From Leuctra nigra (taxonomy: Eukaryota > Arthropoda > Insecta > Plecoptera > Leuctridae), in contig OW203763.1 in the NCBI GenBank assembly GCA_934045905.1, positions 35,725,017-35,789,016 of the forward strand: a stretch of 64,000 nt of DNA. The letters run 5' to 3'. Position 1 is the stretch's first letter, and every line of letters begins with the position of its first letter. This document shows, one piece after another, positions 25,808-35,538 of the stretch. The notes beneath the pieces were generated by a model that was given only the letters and a program-made list of their open reading frames with translations, was not told the origin of the DNA and ran no database searches. A program made the position numbers and the translations under genes.

Positions 25808-26950
25808 ATGAGTGCAGTAGATGGATGTAGAGTTAAAGGAAGAAAGAAGAGGGAAAACGTGAGTAGGAAGAAGACGAATGTACATTTCAGTCTGCTCGTC
25901 TCTTCGCTCCATCTATTTCTGATATTTTCCCTGGTTCGAGTAATCATAATACACGAAACGATTAGACATTGTGCAGGTGAATCGTTATACTATGCTGAAA
26001 CTATAAGTGCATTGAATTTTGATGCTTGTTTCATTAACCTGTCACGATCGAAATGTATGGTGCCAGTTCCATGTGTAATCTTCGTGGATTCCAAGTATAC
26101 GAGAGGAAGAGTGCAGATACTGACGAAGCTAACTTGTAATCTTGCTGCTAGGCGCGTTCTGATTCTACTTCTAATAGCATTAGCTGGTGATGTTGAAATG
26201 AATCCTGGCCCAGCACACTCAAGTTTATCTACATTCACAAGTAATGGGTTCCTAATACAAGTTCAAGATTGCAACCACGAGATGGTCAATAACAATGTTT
26301 CAAGTAATAAAACACTGCTTGTCATGTGTGGCGATGTGGAAACCAACCCAGGGCCTGAGTGTTTCCTGTGCAAAGGTACAGGCAGGCGAAGTCAGATCTT
26401 CCTAAAATGTCATGAATGTGAAGGTTTTGCGCACAGAACGTGTGCGAATCTCTCTAACACGCAGCACAGACAAATCAAGAAATCAGGGAAATGGAGTTGT
26501 TGGCGCTGCTCCTGCTCGTTACCAAACTTTTCGGAATCATATTTTGATTCTAGCATCAATTCAACTACGTCACAAAATGATCAACGATTCATTGACAGAA
26601 CGCGAGGCAACATATCGTGTCTCTCGTTTAATGCGAGAAGTTTGAAGAGCATCAAGAAGTACCCGTTGACTCAGGCTTGGTTAGAGACAATGAATCCTGC
26701 AATTATTTTTGTATGTGAAACGTGGCTGAATTCCTCAGTAAATGATGCTGAAATAATTTCCAAAAATTACACAGTGTTCAGAAAGGACAGGGAGAATGGT
26801 GGAAATAATAAGTCGCGTCGTGGAGGAGGAGTGCTGTTGGCAGTGAAACCAGAACTTAACCCAACACGCGTTGCTTCACTTGAGACCAGTGCTGAAATAG
26901 TATGGGTGGAGATTTCGTGTGGAGATCGTTCGTTTCGTGTGCTCGTTTCT
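25808..26950 (+). pseudogene. Retrotransposon N-terminal region: 2A-like pair, PHD-type finger, start of endonuclease
   Basis: About 380 codons from the first ATG. Residues 27-50 are strongly hydrophobic (SLLVSSLHLFLIFSLVRVII). Two 2A-like motifs follow: GDVEMNPGP at about residues 127-135 (26186-26212) and GDVETNPGP at about 175-183, both fitting the D(V/I)ExNPGP ribosome-skipping consensus known in some non-LTR elements. A Cys/His-rich finger spans 185-235 (CFLC, CHEC, HRTC, CWRC), the PHD-like type seen in CR1-group elements. The endonuclease begins with CLSFNARSL and the glutamate motif CETWL. The frame is lost near 26950 just before GSAYRAPN, which lies in another frame. Confidence 0.85.
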
Positions 26951-28417
26951 GTTGGGGTCAGCTTACAGGGCGCCCAATTGTTCTGATCAACTGAATGACG
27001 ACTTGATAGCTTCAATTGAGAAAGTCATAGATATACAACAAGATTATGATAGCATTTTCCTGTGTGGAGATTTTAACCTTGATATTGACTGGGCTCCTGC
27101 AGATTATGTCATGCCAGCAAATACGTTAGCAGACAGATTTTTATCTGCGTTTCTTGGTGTGGTTCCTCATCAAATGGTTACTGAGGCAACACGCATAACA
27201 GCATCAACAAGATCAATACTGGACTTAGTGTTGACGAACAATCCGAACAAAATATCAAATATTGAGGTCATTCCTGGCATTAGTGACCATTTAGCAGTTC
27301 GATATCAGTTACAATGGCAGCGTCCTAGACGCAAGATAGTAAAACGAGTTGTACGAAATTATCGAAGAGCTGACTGGGTACGCTTACGAGCCCTGCTCAG
27401 TGCAAACATGCCTTGCTCGAGTGACTTGGGTGTTGTTGATGTAGAAGAGATCTGGAAATCATGGAAAGAAGCTTTCTGGAACTGCGTGGATGCGACTATA
27501 CCAAGTGTTGCCATGTCCGCGAGAAGAAGGGCGCCGTGGATAAGTGGAGACATCATCAAGATGATACACAAGAGGGATACCCTGTACAGAAAGTGGAAAG
27601 CTTCCAAGACTGATAACCGATGGGAGAAATATAGGACTGCAAGGAATGTGGCGAAAATGGCTTCCAGGAAAGCGCATGATGACTATATCTGGAAATTGGG
27701 TGGTGGTAATGGAAAGAAACTCTGGAGGTATGTGCACGGGAAATGCGGTAGTTCAGTTCCACAACACTTTCATGTAGGTGATGGAGAATAGGAAACTGAT
27801 CCTACCAAGGTGGCTGAGTCGTTCGTCCAACATTTTCTTGGGAATTTTACTGCAGATATAAATGTACATGACCCATGCTCATCTACCTCAAGCGGGAATA
27901 CAGCTATTCTACAAACAATATCTTTCCTCCCATGTGAAGTTATGCGAGCATTAAAGAAAACGCGACCAGATAGTGCAACGGGACCGGATGGAATTCCATC
28001 CAGAATTCTGCATGAATGTGCCCTGGAATTAGCTCCTTCTCTGTGCTTCCTCTTTGAAACATCAATGACCGAAGGACTGCCAATGGATTGTAAACACTCG
28101 TATGTTGTCCCTGTATACAAAGCTGGAAAAAGGAGTGAGATTTCTAATTATCGGCCCATTTCCCTTACATCAGTGGTTGGTAAAGTCATGGAAAAAGTAG
28201 TTCAAGTCCAGCTCCTTCAACATCTACAAGACTGCATTGCAATTGTTCCTGAGCAACATGGATTTCTTCCTGGGCGTTCTTGCATTACTTTGCTCACTGG
28301 TGCAATTGATGAGTGGCAACATTCCTTGAACAGAGTTGTGGGGACGCGTATCGACGTCATAGCTTTGGATTGGGCGAAAGCTTTTGATCGCATACAACAT
28401 GAGAGGCTCTTGGTTAA
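26950..28417 (+). pseudogene. Retrotransposon endonuclease C-half and reverse transcriptase N-half
   Basis: The frame shifts relative to the upstream block and runs to the insertion, broken only by TAG at 27789-27791. Endonuclease motifs are GSAYRAPN, CGDFNLDIDW, SILDLVLTNN and GISDHLAV (the SDH motif), so the nuclease side chains look complete. Reverse transcriptase motifs are TGPDGIPSRIL, VVPVYKAGKRS with SNYRPISLTSVVGKVMEKV, EQHGFLPGRSC, and motif A as LDWAKAFDRIQH with the first catalytic Asp. The block ends at LLVK, where the TTAA site lies. Confidence 0.87.
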
Positions 28418-28439
28418 GGTGGGAATTCACGTTTGACTT

Positions 28440-29236
28440 TGGCCTATTTTGTAAAAGGCTCGCTGAAATAGCTGACGCGCGAAATCACCCCCCACTCCCA
28501 AGTGGCGACATGTGAAACGCTGGAGGAGGTCATAAATTTTAACGACTAGCCAGATTAGATTTCATTCATTCCAGACGTGTTTACTTCCGAGTAAATGAAT
28601 GCGATAACATTTGGTAGACATGAGCGTTTGCACTTGTTTATTGATTTTCAATGTATTCACAATGTAGTAATTGTTAATTTGATTAATTATGGACGTAATT
28701 ATTCTTGTTAATTATTATTGGACTTTAATTTATTATTTATACTTTAGAATGTGTTGATTTTGATTTTCAATGAATTTATAACCATTTATTTAACAATTTA
28801 TAAACTATTTTCAATAATTTATTTTCTCTTTGTATTGTTATGAAGTTGGTAGATGTATTCTATCCACACGTTGGATAAGTAAAGATTGTCCAAGAGAAAA
28901 TACTATACGAACTTATTCCCGAAAGAATAATCTAGCATGTAACCATTAATTTCACAATATTGTAATTATTTTATAAATAAATTAAACAGTTCTTTAACTT
29001 TATAAGGGTATTTAGAGCAATGGGTATTTAGTATTTAAAGAAATAGTAATGTTTATATATAATCTGTGCAATATGAATTCACAAAGAGCATGTAGCATGT
29101 AATTTTACGCAAACATTACTATCCTAAAGAGCAACAAGTACTCTACCATGTTTCCACTAAACTTTATAAATTAAATAAATCGAGTGTTAAAAACATACAC
29201 AGCAGCGAGCGTGCTGATGCTTTCTTTGGAACTAAG
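28440..29236. other. AT-rich interior of the TTAA element
   Basis: No ORF or repeat recognised here beyond simple AT-rich sequence. Confidence 0.5.
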
Positions 29237-29326
29237 CGGTGACAGGCAAAGATGAACCCGCTCTAACATACGCCGGCCGGCCGATACCTGGCAATGATAA
29301 ACAGGGTTCATCTTTGCCTGTCACCG
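29237..29326. repeat. Perfect 23-bp inverted repeat with 44-bp spacer
   Basis: CGGTGACAGGCAAAGATGAA plus CCC at 29237-29259 pairs perfectly with its complement at 29304-29326. The spacer contains GCCGGCCGGCC, GC-rich against an AT-rich background. It could be the end of a small foldback insertion. No target-site duplication was identified. Confidence 0.8.
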
Positions 29327-29613
29327 ACCATAGGTATTGTTTTGACAGAAATATTATGTGATCAGATCATAATAAGAGATTGATCAGTAATTTTAAAGCA
29401 AAACTTAGTTCACATTTATTGTTTTTCTCGCAAAGACCACATCTAAAATATTTCGCTCTGTGACGTAGTACAGCATGTACCTAGATCCAGCCCTGAGTAG
29501 GTCGATCAGTGGTCATCCCACCCGGACAGTTGGATTTATACATACTTATACACTATGCACTATGTCCACTCAAACGGTCACCTGGGGGCCAGGGTCGGGC
29601 CAGGGTTAGATTA

Positions 29614-29934
29614 CCGCCATGCAGGCGCGTGGAAAGGGTGGGGGAATGGGGGGAAAATCCCCCCCCCCCTCTATGATTCAATTCCCCTCCCTATTTTTCT
29701 TATACATTTATGTGTCAAGAAAAAAATGTGTATAAAAAGTGTTAAAATCGCGTAGAAATGCACCAAATTGATGTTTGAAATTCACAACAAATCCGGGGCT
29801 GTGCGGCCCGGACCCGCATTTCTCCCCCCAGAACCCCCATTGTCTTCGTAGACACTATGTCCAGCTCAATTTATTTTACAATATTATTCCCCCCCCCCCC
29901 CTGCAAATTTAGTTCCTACGCGCCTGCCGCCATG
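29614..29934. mobile_element. hAT-type non-autonomous element 29622-29926 with 8-bp TSD
   Basis: The ends are CAGGCGCGT on the left and ACGCGCCTG on the right. They are flanked by perfect 8-bp duplications CCGCCATG (29614-29621 and 29927-29934). An 8-bp duplication with CAGG ends is typical of hAT. The 305-bp interior is G- and C-run rich (13 Cs at 29889-29901) and codes for nothing. Same family as 30495-31429. Confidence 0.9.
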
Positions 29935-30486
29935 TCATTCGATCCTGAGACATTTTACACGATTTGAAAATGATGAATGCTGCAATAGTATCATCCTAAT
30001 AACAAGATAAGCATATTCTGAAAAGTACTCGTAAAACTCATAAAAGTACCTACTTTGGAAAAAAGAGTGGAAAATATCAATGTTGCGTAGTACTTGGTAG
30101 TCCTTTGGCGACTGCAATGCCGCAATTACCGATTAGCATGCCGTAAGTGTTAATTTCTTCCGATAATCCATTCTAGAAACGTTCGGTAATAGGGAATCTA
30201 ATTCCATTTTTATATTGTACATTTGTAAATATCAACACTAAAAATAATGACAAATACACTTTTATTACCCGAAAAAATTAAAATTTTTAATCATATTATA
30301 TTATATCAACGTTTTAAAATAATTAATAATGTTTGAGTAAATGTATTTCATCGCGTGCAAAGCTATGCAGAGCGAGCGCATGTGTTTATCAACAATGAAT
30401 GACGTCATTCTACTCACACCAACCACAGGGTGAAACTGATCTGTCTTGCTCTCGGATCTCGAGTTGATGTTATCGCCAAGTTGACA

Positions 30487-31437
30487 GTTAAATTCAGGCG
30501 CGTAGGAAGGGGGGGGGAGTAAGGGTCAATGACCCCCCCACTTTTCATCTTGACACCCCCAGATATAACCCCCAGATACACACAAATTTTGATAAAGAGA
30601 TCCAAAAATGCACAAATTTGCTCCATTATGAGGTTGAATTCTCAAAATTTTCCCAAGTTTTGCAAAGCTAATTGAACAGAGGTATTATCCAATTAGACAA
30701 TAACTCATTTGTCCAACATGATCATCCTCATGAATACAATTTAATAATTACACGTTAAACTATGATACCGAATAAGCACCGTTTTCAAAGCAATTCCAAA
30801 ATCTATTCATAATCGATTATCTTTAGGGATTTTATCGAATAACAAAATTTACAGATTATAATGCATTTTGTCAAAGTTTCCCAAGAATATTGCATATCAC
30901 AAATTTTAAATTTCTTTGAAAACGATGCCAAAATAGCTTCAAATTCGATTCTTTTGCATCAAAAACTCAAAAAATTCCCTGCGGGGCCAATGGGGATTCT
31001 ATAAAAACAAATAGTTACAGTTATATTACATTTGTATAAAGTTTCCACAGAATATTGCATTTCATACATTTTAAATTTCTTTGAAAAGTATGCTAAAATA
31101 GCTTTAAGCTCGATTATTTTGTATCAATAACCCAAAAAATTCCCTGCGGGGCCAATAATGGGTATTAAAAACAAATAGCTACAAATTATATTACATTTCT
31201 TAAAGTTTCCACAGAATATTGCATTTCACACATTGTAAATTTCTTTGAAAAATATACAAAAATAGCTTCAAATTCGATTCTTTTGTATCAAAAATTCAAA
31301 AAAGGCCCTGCGGGGCAATTTGGGTTGCGGGCTTCCCAGACACCATTGTAACGACGACTACTTTTCCTCACATTCATTGATCCCCATAATTTTGACCCCC
31401 CCACTCAAAATGAAGTTCCTACGCGCCTGGTTAAATT
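30487..31437. mobile_element. hAT-type non-autonomous element 30495-31429 with 8-bp TSD
   Basis: The ends are CAGGCGCGTAGGAA and TTCCTACGCGCCTG, flanked by perfect GTTAAATT duplications (30487-30494 and 31430-31437). The 935-bp interior has three diverged internal repeats around TTTCCACAGAATATTGCATT and CCCTGCGGGGC (about 30880-31320). No transposase ORF was seen. Confidence 0.92.
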
Positions 31438-31871
31438 AATGGCATCTACGTGACTCAGTCCAGGAATGCGAAGGGGAAATTTTCGCTGCAAATATGGACT
31501 CGAATTGAGCTGGAAAATTATCATTTTTAGAGGTAGAATGCATTTTTCTCTCAATCGCGAGCACCAAACGGATTGACCAATTAATTTCAAATTTTCAGCA
31601 AGTGTCACCAATACATGCACAATGATACTAGTCAGTTTATATTTTCGATAAAAAAAATATGTACGGCAGTTGTGATAGCTTAAAGTTGGCCATTTTCAAT
31701 ATTTTCCATGCGCTTTTCCAGTACAAATGTTTAAAAATCAATATGATCAGAATTCATTCAAATATGTTATGAACATGAGAAAAAAATTTGGGGGTGCTCC
31801 TATAAGCCGTTCGTCAGTCATAGTTGAGTAAAAAATGGTCCACAAAAATGGAGCTTGAATTGCCACCTTAA

Positions 31872-32566
31872 ACTAGAATTGTACGGTGTATCTGGTAGTT
31901 TGCTGAGGTGGATGCGCTGTTTTCTGACTGGGCGAAAGATGCGAGTAATTTTTTATGGTAAATTTTCAACGTTTCAAAGTGTACTATCTGGAGTACCACA
32001 GGGTTCTGTACTTGGCCCATTATTATTCACCGTATTTATGTTGGATTTACCTCAAAGTGTATCATCAAGGATGTGCCAATATGCTGATGACTGCACCATA
32101 TATAGACAAATAGATACAGATACAGATGTACACAGGCTGCAGACAGATCTAGAAAGTGTGCACATGTGGTGCAATAAGAATTTACGTCCTCTTAATTTTC
32201 AGAAATGTCAGTTCATGTCCATATCTAGGTCAAAAACAATTAATGATACCATCTATTATATTAACAATGTTGTTATTAAAAGGGACTGTAAAATGAGAAT
32301 TCTAGGAGTTTGGGTGACAGATAATTTAAAATGGAACGTCCATACAGAGGTAGCTAGGGGCAAGGCTGCAAAAATTTTAGGATTTTTAACGAGAACGTTA
32401 CACGGAGCTAGACCACGGGTAAAGCGAACTGTTTATTTGGCAATGGTTAGGCCGATAATGTCTTACGGATGTCCGGCATGGCACCTAACAACTAAGGCCA
32501 ATATAGCAAAATTAGAATCCATTCAGAATAGGGCAACTAGATCCATTACAAATAGGAAGGATTGTA
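31872..32566 (+). pseudogene. Retrotransposon reverse transcriptase C-half
   Basis: Continues the reverse transcriptase in frame after the TTAA insertion: LELYGVSGSLLRWM, FLTGRKMRV, motif B as SGVPQGSVLGPLLF, motif C with the catalytic pair as QYADDCTIY, then LNFQKCQFMSI and RILGVWVTDNLKWN. The thumb region follows (ARGKAAKILGFLTRTL, MVRPIMSYGCPAWH, SIQNRATRSI). The block stops at RKDC, where the TA-flanked element begins. Confidence 0.88.
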
Positions 32567-34030
32567 GTGAGGGCTGCTAGCACATACATTTGGCAAAATA
32601 GTGCAAAATGTGATACTAATTTTTCCTTTGGCAGTCTTATAGGAAATTTTCCGCTCTTTCATAATTTCGATATCCTCAAAAAATCGGGCGGCCATTTTGG
32701 GCTCCAGGGCTGTCCAAAGTACCAAAAAGAGTGTATTTCAGTGAAATTATAATACTTTTGTCAATTTATTGTTTTTGTATAATAAACGATGTGTCAGGAA
32801 GGTACGATAAAAAAATAAAAATTCTAAGTCTAACCAAAGTTGTATTTATTCAAGAAATTAAAGATGTCGGCGGGTAAGCTCTAAAATGACCGCCATTTTC
32901 AGGGAATTTGGGCTTCAAGGTTGCAGTTGTTTATGTTGGTTCATATTATGTACTTTTAACTTAAAAATAAATGGGTCACGAAATTAACCCTTTTGGGGGT
33001 GGGGGGTGGAGACCTAAAGGTTTCGATATCTGTACAATAGCCCACACTAGCTAGAGAAAAATGGTTCCTTGCACATACTGAAGAAAATGTGCTCTCTTCA
33101 AAAAAAAATACGAGAACTCAAAATTATGCCGCCATCTTGGATAAAAAGAGTTTATTTTTCATTTTTCGTAAAATTTAGTAAGTTTTATAAGCACTACGAA
33201 AAAGTTTATTTGACATTAAATATAGCCCTAATACTAATAATTAAATTTTTAATTTGCATATTTTCTGTATCTCCAACCGTTCTCATTGAAATTGCATTCT
33301 TGTATTGAAAAAACGTCCCAGGATAGGGAGTTTAGCATGTAATGTTCGTCCAGGAGGCGGTGACTCGATACATTTGCAGTGAACAAGGGATGACCAAAAC
33401 AGCTAATTTATCATGATTTTTGAACTGCTGAGCACAAAAGAACTAAAAATAATCGCGTCTCATTCAAGATGGCGACATAATTTTGTGATCTTGTGATTTT
33501 TTTCGAACAGAGCACAATTTTATTAGTGTATGCAAGAAATTATTAGTCCCTATCTACTATCGTTTATTTTACTGATATCGAAACATTTAGGTCTCCACCC
33601 CTCACCCCCCAAAGGGTGAATTTCGAGATCCATCAATATTTAAGATAAAGGTCCATAATATTAACCTACATAAGCAACTGCAACCTTGAAAAACGAATTC
33701 CCTGAAAATTACTGGCATTTTAGAGCTTATCCGCCGACATCTTTAATTTCTTGAATAAATACAACTTTAGTTAGACCTAGAATTTTTATTTTTTTTATCG
33801 TACCTTTCTGACACATCGTTTATTATAAAAGAACAATAAATTGACCAAAGTATTATAATTTCACTGAAATACACTCCTTTTGGCACTTTGAACAGCCCTG
33901 GAGCCCAAAATGGCCGCCCGATTTTTTGAGGATATCGAAATTAAGAAAGAGCGGAAAATTTCCTATAAGACTGCTAAAGGAAAAATTAGTATCACATTTT
34001 GCACTGTTTTTGTGCTTACAGCCCTCTCTA
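32565..34030. mobile_element. TA-flanked DNA element with very long inverted repeats (32567-34028)
   Basis: The two arms, about 32567-33040 and 33560-34028, are imperfect inverted repeats of some 470 bp. They share blocks such as AGTGCAAAATGTGATACTAA, GAGGATATCGAAATTA, GTGTCAGAAAGGTACGAT, GATGTCGGCGG and GGTGGAGACCTAAA with minor changes. The ends are GTGAGGGCTG and CAGCCCTCTC, bordered by TA on both sides, consistent with a Tc1/mariner-type target site. The middle is AT-rich and non-coding. It interrupts the retrotransposon between the thumb and the C-terminal tail. Confidence 0.8.
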
Positions 34031-34352
34031 TTAGTCGAAAGGAGAAAGGCTAAAAGAGTGTAATTTTGTGACTTTTGATAATCATTTAACAGAGCTTGGT
34101 TTAAATTTTTTAAAGAAAATGCTATTACATAAAATAGATATGGATCCTTTCGGAAGAATTTCAATTAATCAGTCATCAACAGTTAGGCAGGCTCAGTTAG
34201 GAACAGTGAATCCACCTTTTGCTAGGACGGGACAATATCAGAATGGCTTTTATGCAAGGGTTGCAACACAGTACAATTCCCTCCCTACCAATGTACGACA
34301 GGAGTTAGACTTTATTATATTTAAGAAACAGATCAGAAAGATATTAACATGA
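34031..34352 (+). pseudogene. Retrotransposon C-terminal tail
   Basis: The open frame resumes after the TA element with LKECNFVTFDNHL, then SSTVRQAQLGTV, NGFYARVATQYNSLP and FKKQIRKILT before the stop. This C-terminal pattern is common after CR1-group thumbs. Rejoining the flanks with one TA does not restore the same frame, so an additional small indel lies near the junction. Confidence 0.75.
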
Positions 34353-34532
34353 GGATGCGTGTGCTTTGCACTGAGAATTGTTACAGTTATATAATTAATG
34401 TAATATTGCTGTTATCTTTTTCATGTTTTAATTTTTCGCATAATAACTTTGTCCTCTTTTTTATTAGTTTGTACTTACCTATGTAATTTTTTTTATTATT
34501 GAAAATTGTTGAATTATTTATTATGTATATAT

Positions 34533-34583
34533 CTGGCAGCAGGGCACATAGTGTTACGGGGGCTACCCTATTCCTGCTGCCAG
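34533..34583 (+). other. 3' UTR stem-loop of the retrotransposon
   Basis: CTGGCAGCAGG (34533-34543) pairs perfectly with CCTGCTGCCAG (34573-34583) across a 29-base loop, about 50 bases before the A-rich end. 3' hairpins are the usual RNA feature recognised by reverse transcriptases of this group. Recognition here is inferred. Confidence 0.65.
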
Positions 34584-34632
34584 CAAATGCACTGCGTGTA
34601 TTTGGAAAATAACAAATAAAAAAAATAAAAAG

Positions 34633-35334
34633 GCTGTGGATACTCTAAGTGGCAACACTGAATTTGCAGTTCTCAAATCCCAAACAACCAATCAGAGCGC
34701 ACCTGCCATGAGTCAGCTGTTCTCTGAGCCATCTCTTTCAACCAGTGATGCCAAGTTATTTTCACTAAAACTCTCCTAGCTCATTAAAACGTCCAGGAAC
34801 ATGTATATCTAAAAAAATTAAAAAATACTAGAGCAACTGATAAACCACATATCAGTTTTTTACAAAAATCTTATGTCGAGAAGTCAGCCTCAAACCATTC
34901 TGAAGTGGTGCGAGAATTATTTCTAGCATGGCCGCCATGTTAAAATAGAGGCTAAAAGCAATACTTTAAACTAAAGTGATATATCTCGGAAGTTAGTTCA
35001 GCTTGCCCACTTTTTCTTGGCATAATATTATGGTGTAGAATTAAACTATCTATATTTATGTAGAGTTTTACGATTTCTCATGAAAGAGGAAATTCGCTAG
35101 TCCCTCCCTCGAGATGGTGATCTTCCCCCCCCCCCCCCCCCCCCCACAATGTGGTCCGTCACCATTCTGAACTGGCTTTCCCACCAGTTTCAGACTCCCC
35201 CGGATCGGGCCCGTTAGGTTGACCCCTCCCCGTGTCCTCCACTTATTATCAACAAAGTTAAGCGTAGATATTGCGCGAAACGAGCTCGTCGTCGCCGCGC
35301 CGTTGAACAATGTTTACAACTCGAGTGAACTCAC
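34633..35334. other. No gene called; 21-base C run at 35125-35145
   Basis: Lies between the retrotransposon end and the last exon seen of the minus-strand gene, so it is probably intron. An 80-codon minus-strand frame (35310-35068) crosses the poly-C run, has no splice acceptor I trust and is probably spurious. Confidence 0.4.
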
Positions 35335-35538
35335 CGCCACCTCCTCGTCAGACTCCTCCGACTGCGACTCCAGCCAAGCGATGGGCTCCATGTTAGGTGG
35401 TGGCCGCCGCGCCAGCTGGAATTCCTCCTGGCGGCTGGATCGGCGCTCGCGGCGCTGGGGCAGCCTCCACCACTCGGCTGGGGTCGGGGCGGGGTTGGGC
35501 CGGAGCGAATATCGGTCTAGCGGCCGGTCACGAGGCGC
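35335..35538 (-). CDS. Unrecognised minus-strand gene, exon 6 (last seen)
   Basis: 204 nt, 68 codons, phase 0 at both ends. The minus-strand acceptor is TTTGTCTGCCCAG with GCGCCTCG following. The donor GTGGCG/GTGAGT is strong. The product is arginine- and proline-rich (RYSLRPNPAPTPAEWWRL, then RRERRSSRQEEF), then turns acidic (WLESQSEESDEEVA). The RYSLR...PAEWWR stretch faintly recalls the CENP-C motif (R-x-S-x-R then P-x-x-aromatic-W) but its spacing is two residues longer, so I do not assign it. The acceptor is the terminal copy of the adjacent tandem repeat. The coding sequence continues past this exon into exons I could not find. Confidence 0.75.

Larger units (their letters stand above)
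28414..31871. mobile_element. TTAA-site DNA transposon inserted in the reverse transcriptase (element 28418-31867)
   Basis: TTAA flanks both sides (28414-28417 and 31868-31871). Inside it the ends are imperfect inverted repeats, GGTGGGAATTCACG on the left and GGTGGCAATTCAAG on the right. Deleting 3,454 bp (element plus one TTAA) restores the host frame without a scar, which fixes the boundaries. TTAA duplication is the hallmark of piggyBac-type transposases. The terminal bases do not match the commonest piggyBac ends, so the superfamily is inferred from the target site. No transposase ORF is visible, so it is non-autonomous. Two hAT elements sit inside. Confidence 0.85.
25808..34632 (+). mobile_element. 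CR1/L2-type non-LTR retrotransposon, interrupted by two DNA elements
   Basis: Four collinear coding blocks make one element: N-terminal region with PHD-type finger and 2A-like motifs, apurinic-type endonuclease, reverse transcriptase, and a C-terminal tail. Removing the 3.45-kb TTAA insertion rejoins the reverse transcriptase frame exactly (LLVK joins LELYGV). A 3' stem-loop and an A-rich end (about 34608-34632) close the element. Damage consists of one frameshift near 26950, one in-frame TAG at 27789-27791, the two insertions, and a probable extra indel near the second insertion. The few ordinary mutations suggest the copy was young when interrupted. CR1 versus L2 placement needs a tree. Confidence 0.88.

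Noticed and set aside
25990..28120. Minus-strand ORFs of 82-116 codons across the retrotransposon
   Set aside because: They are antisense shadows of the endonuclease and reverse transcriptase frames, which carry all the conserved motifs.
35068..35310. 80-codon minus-strand ORF as exon 7
   Set aside because: It crosses a 21-base C run and has no acceptor at a usable place after the exon 6 donor. The glycine run is an artefact.
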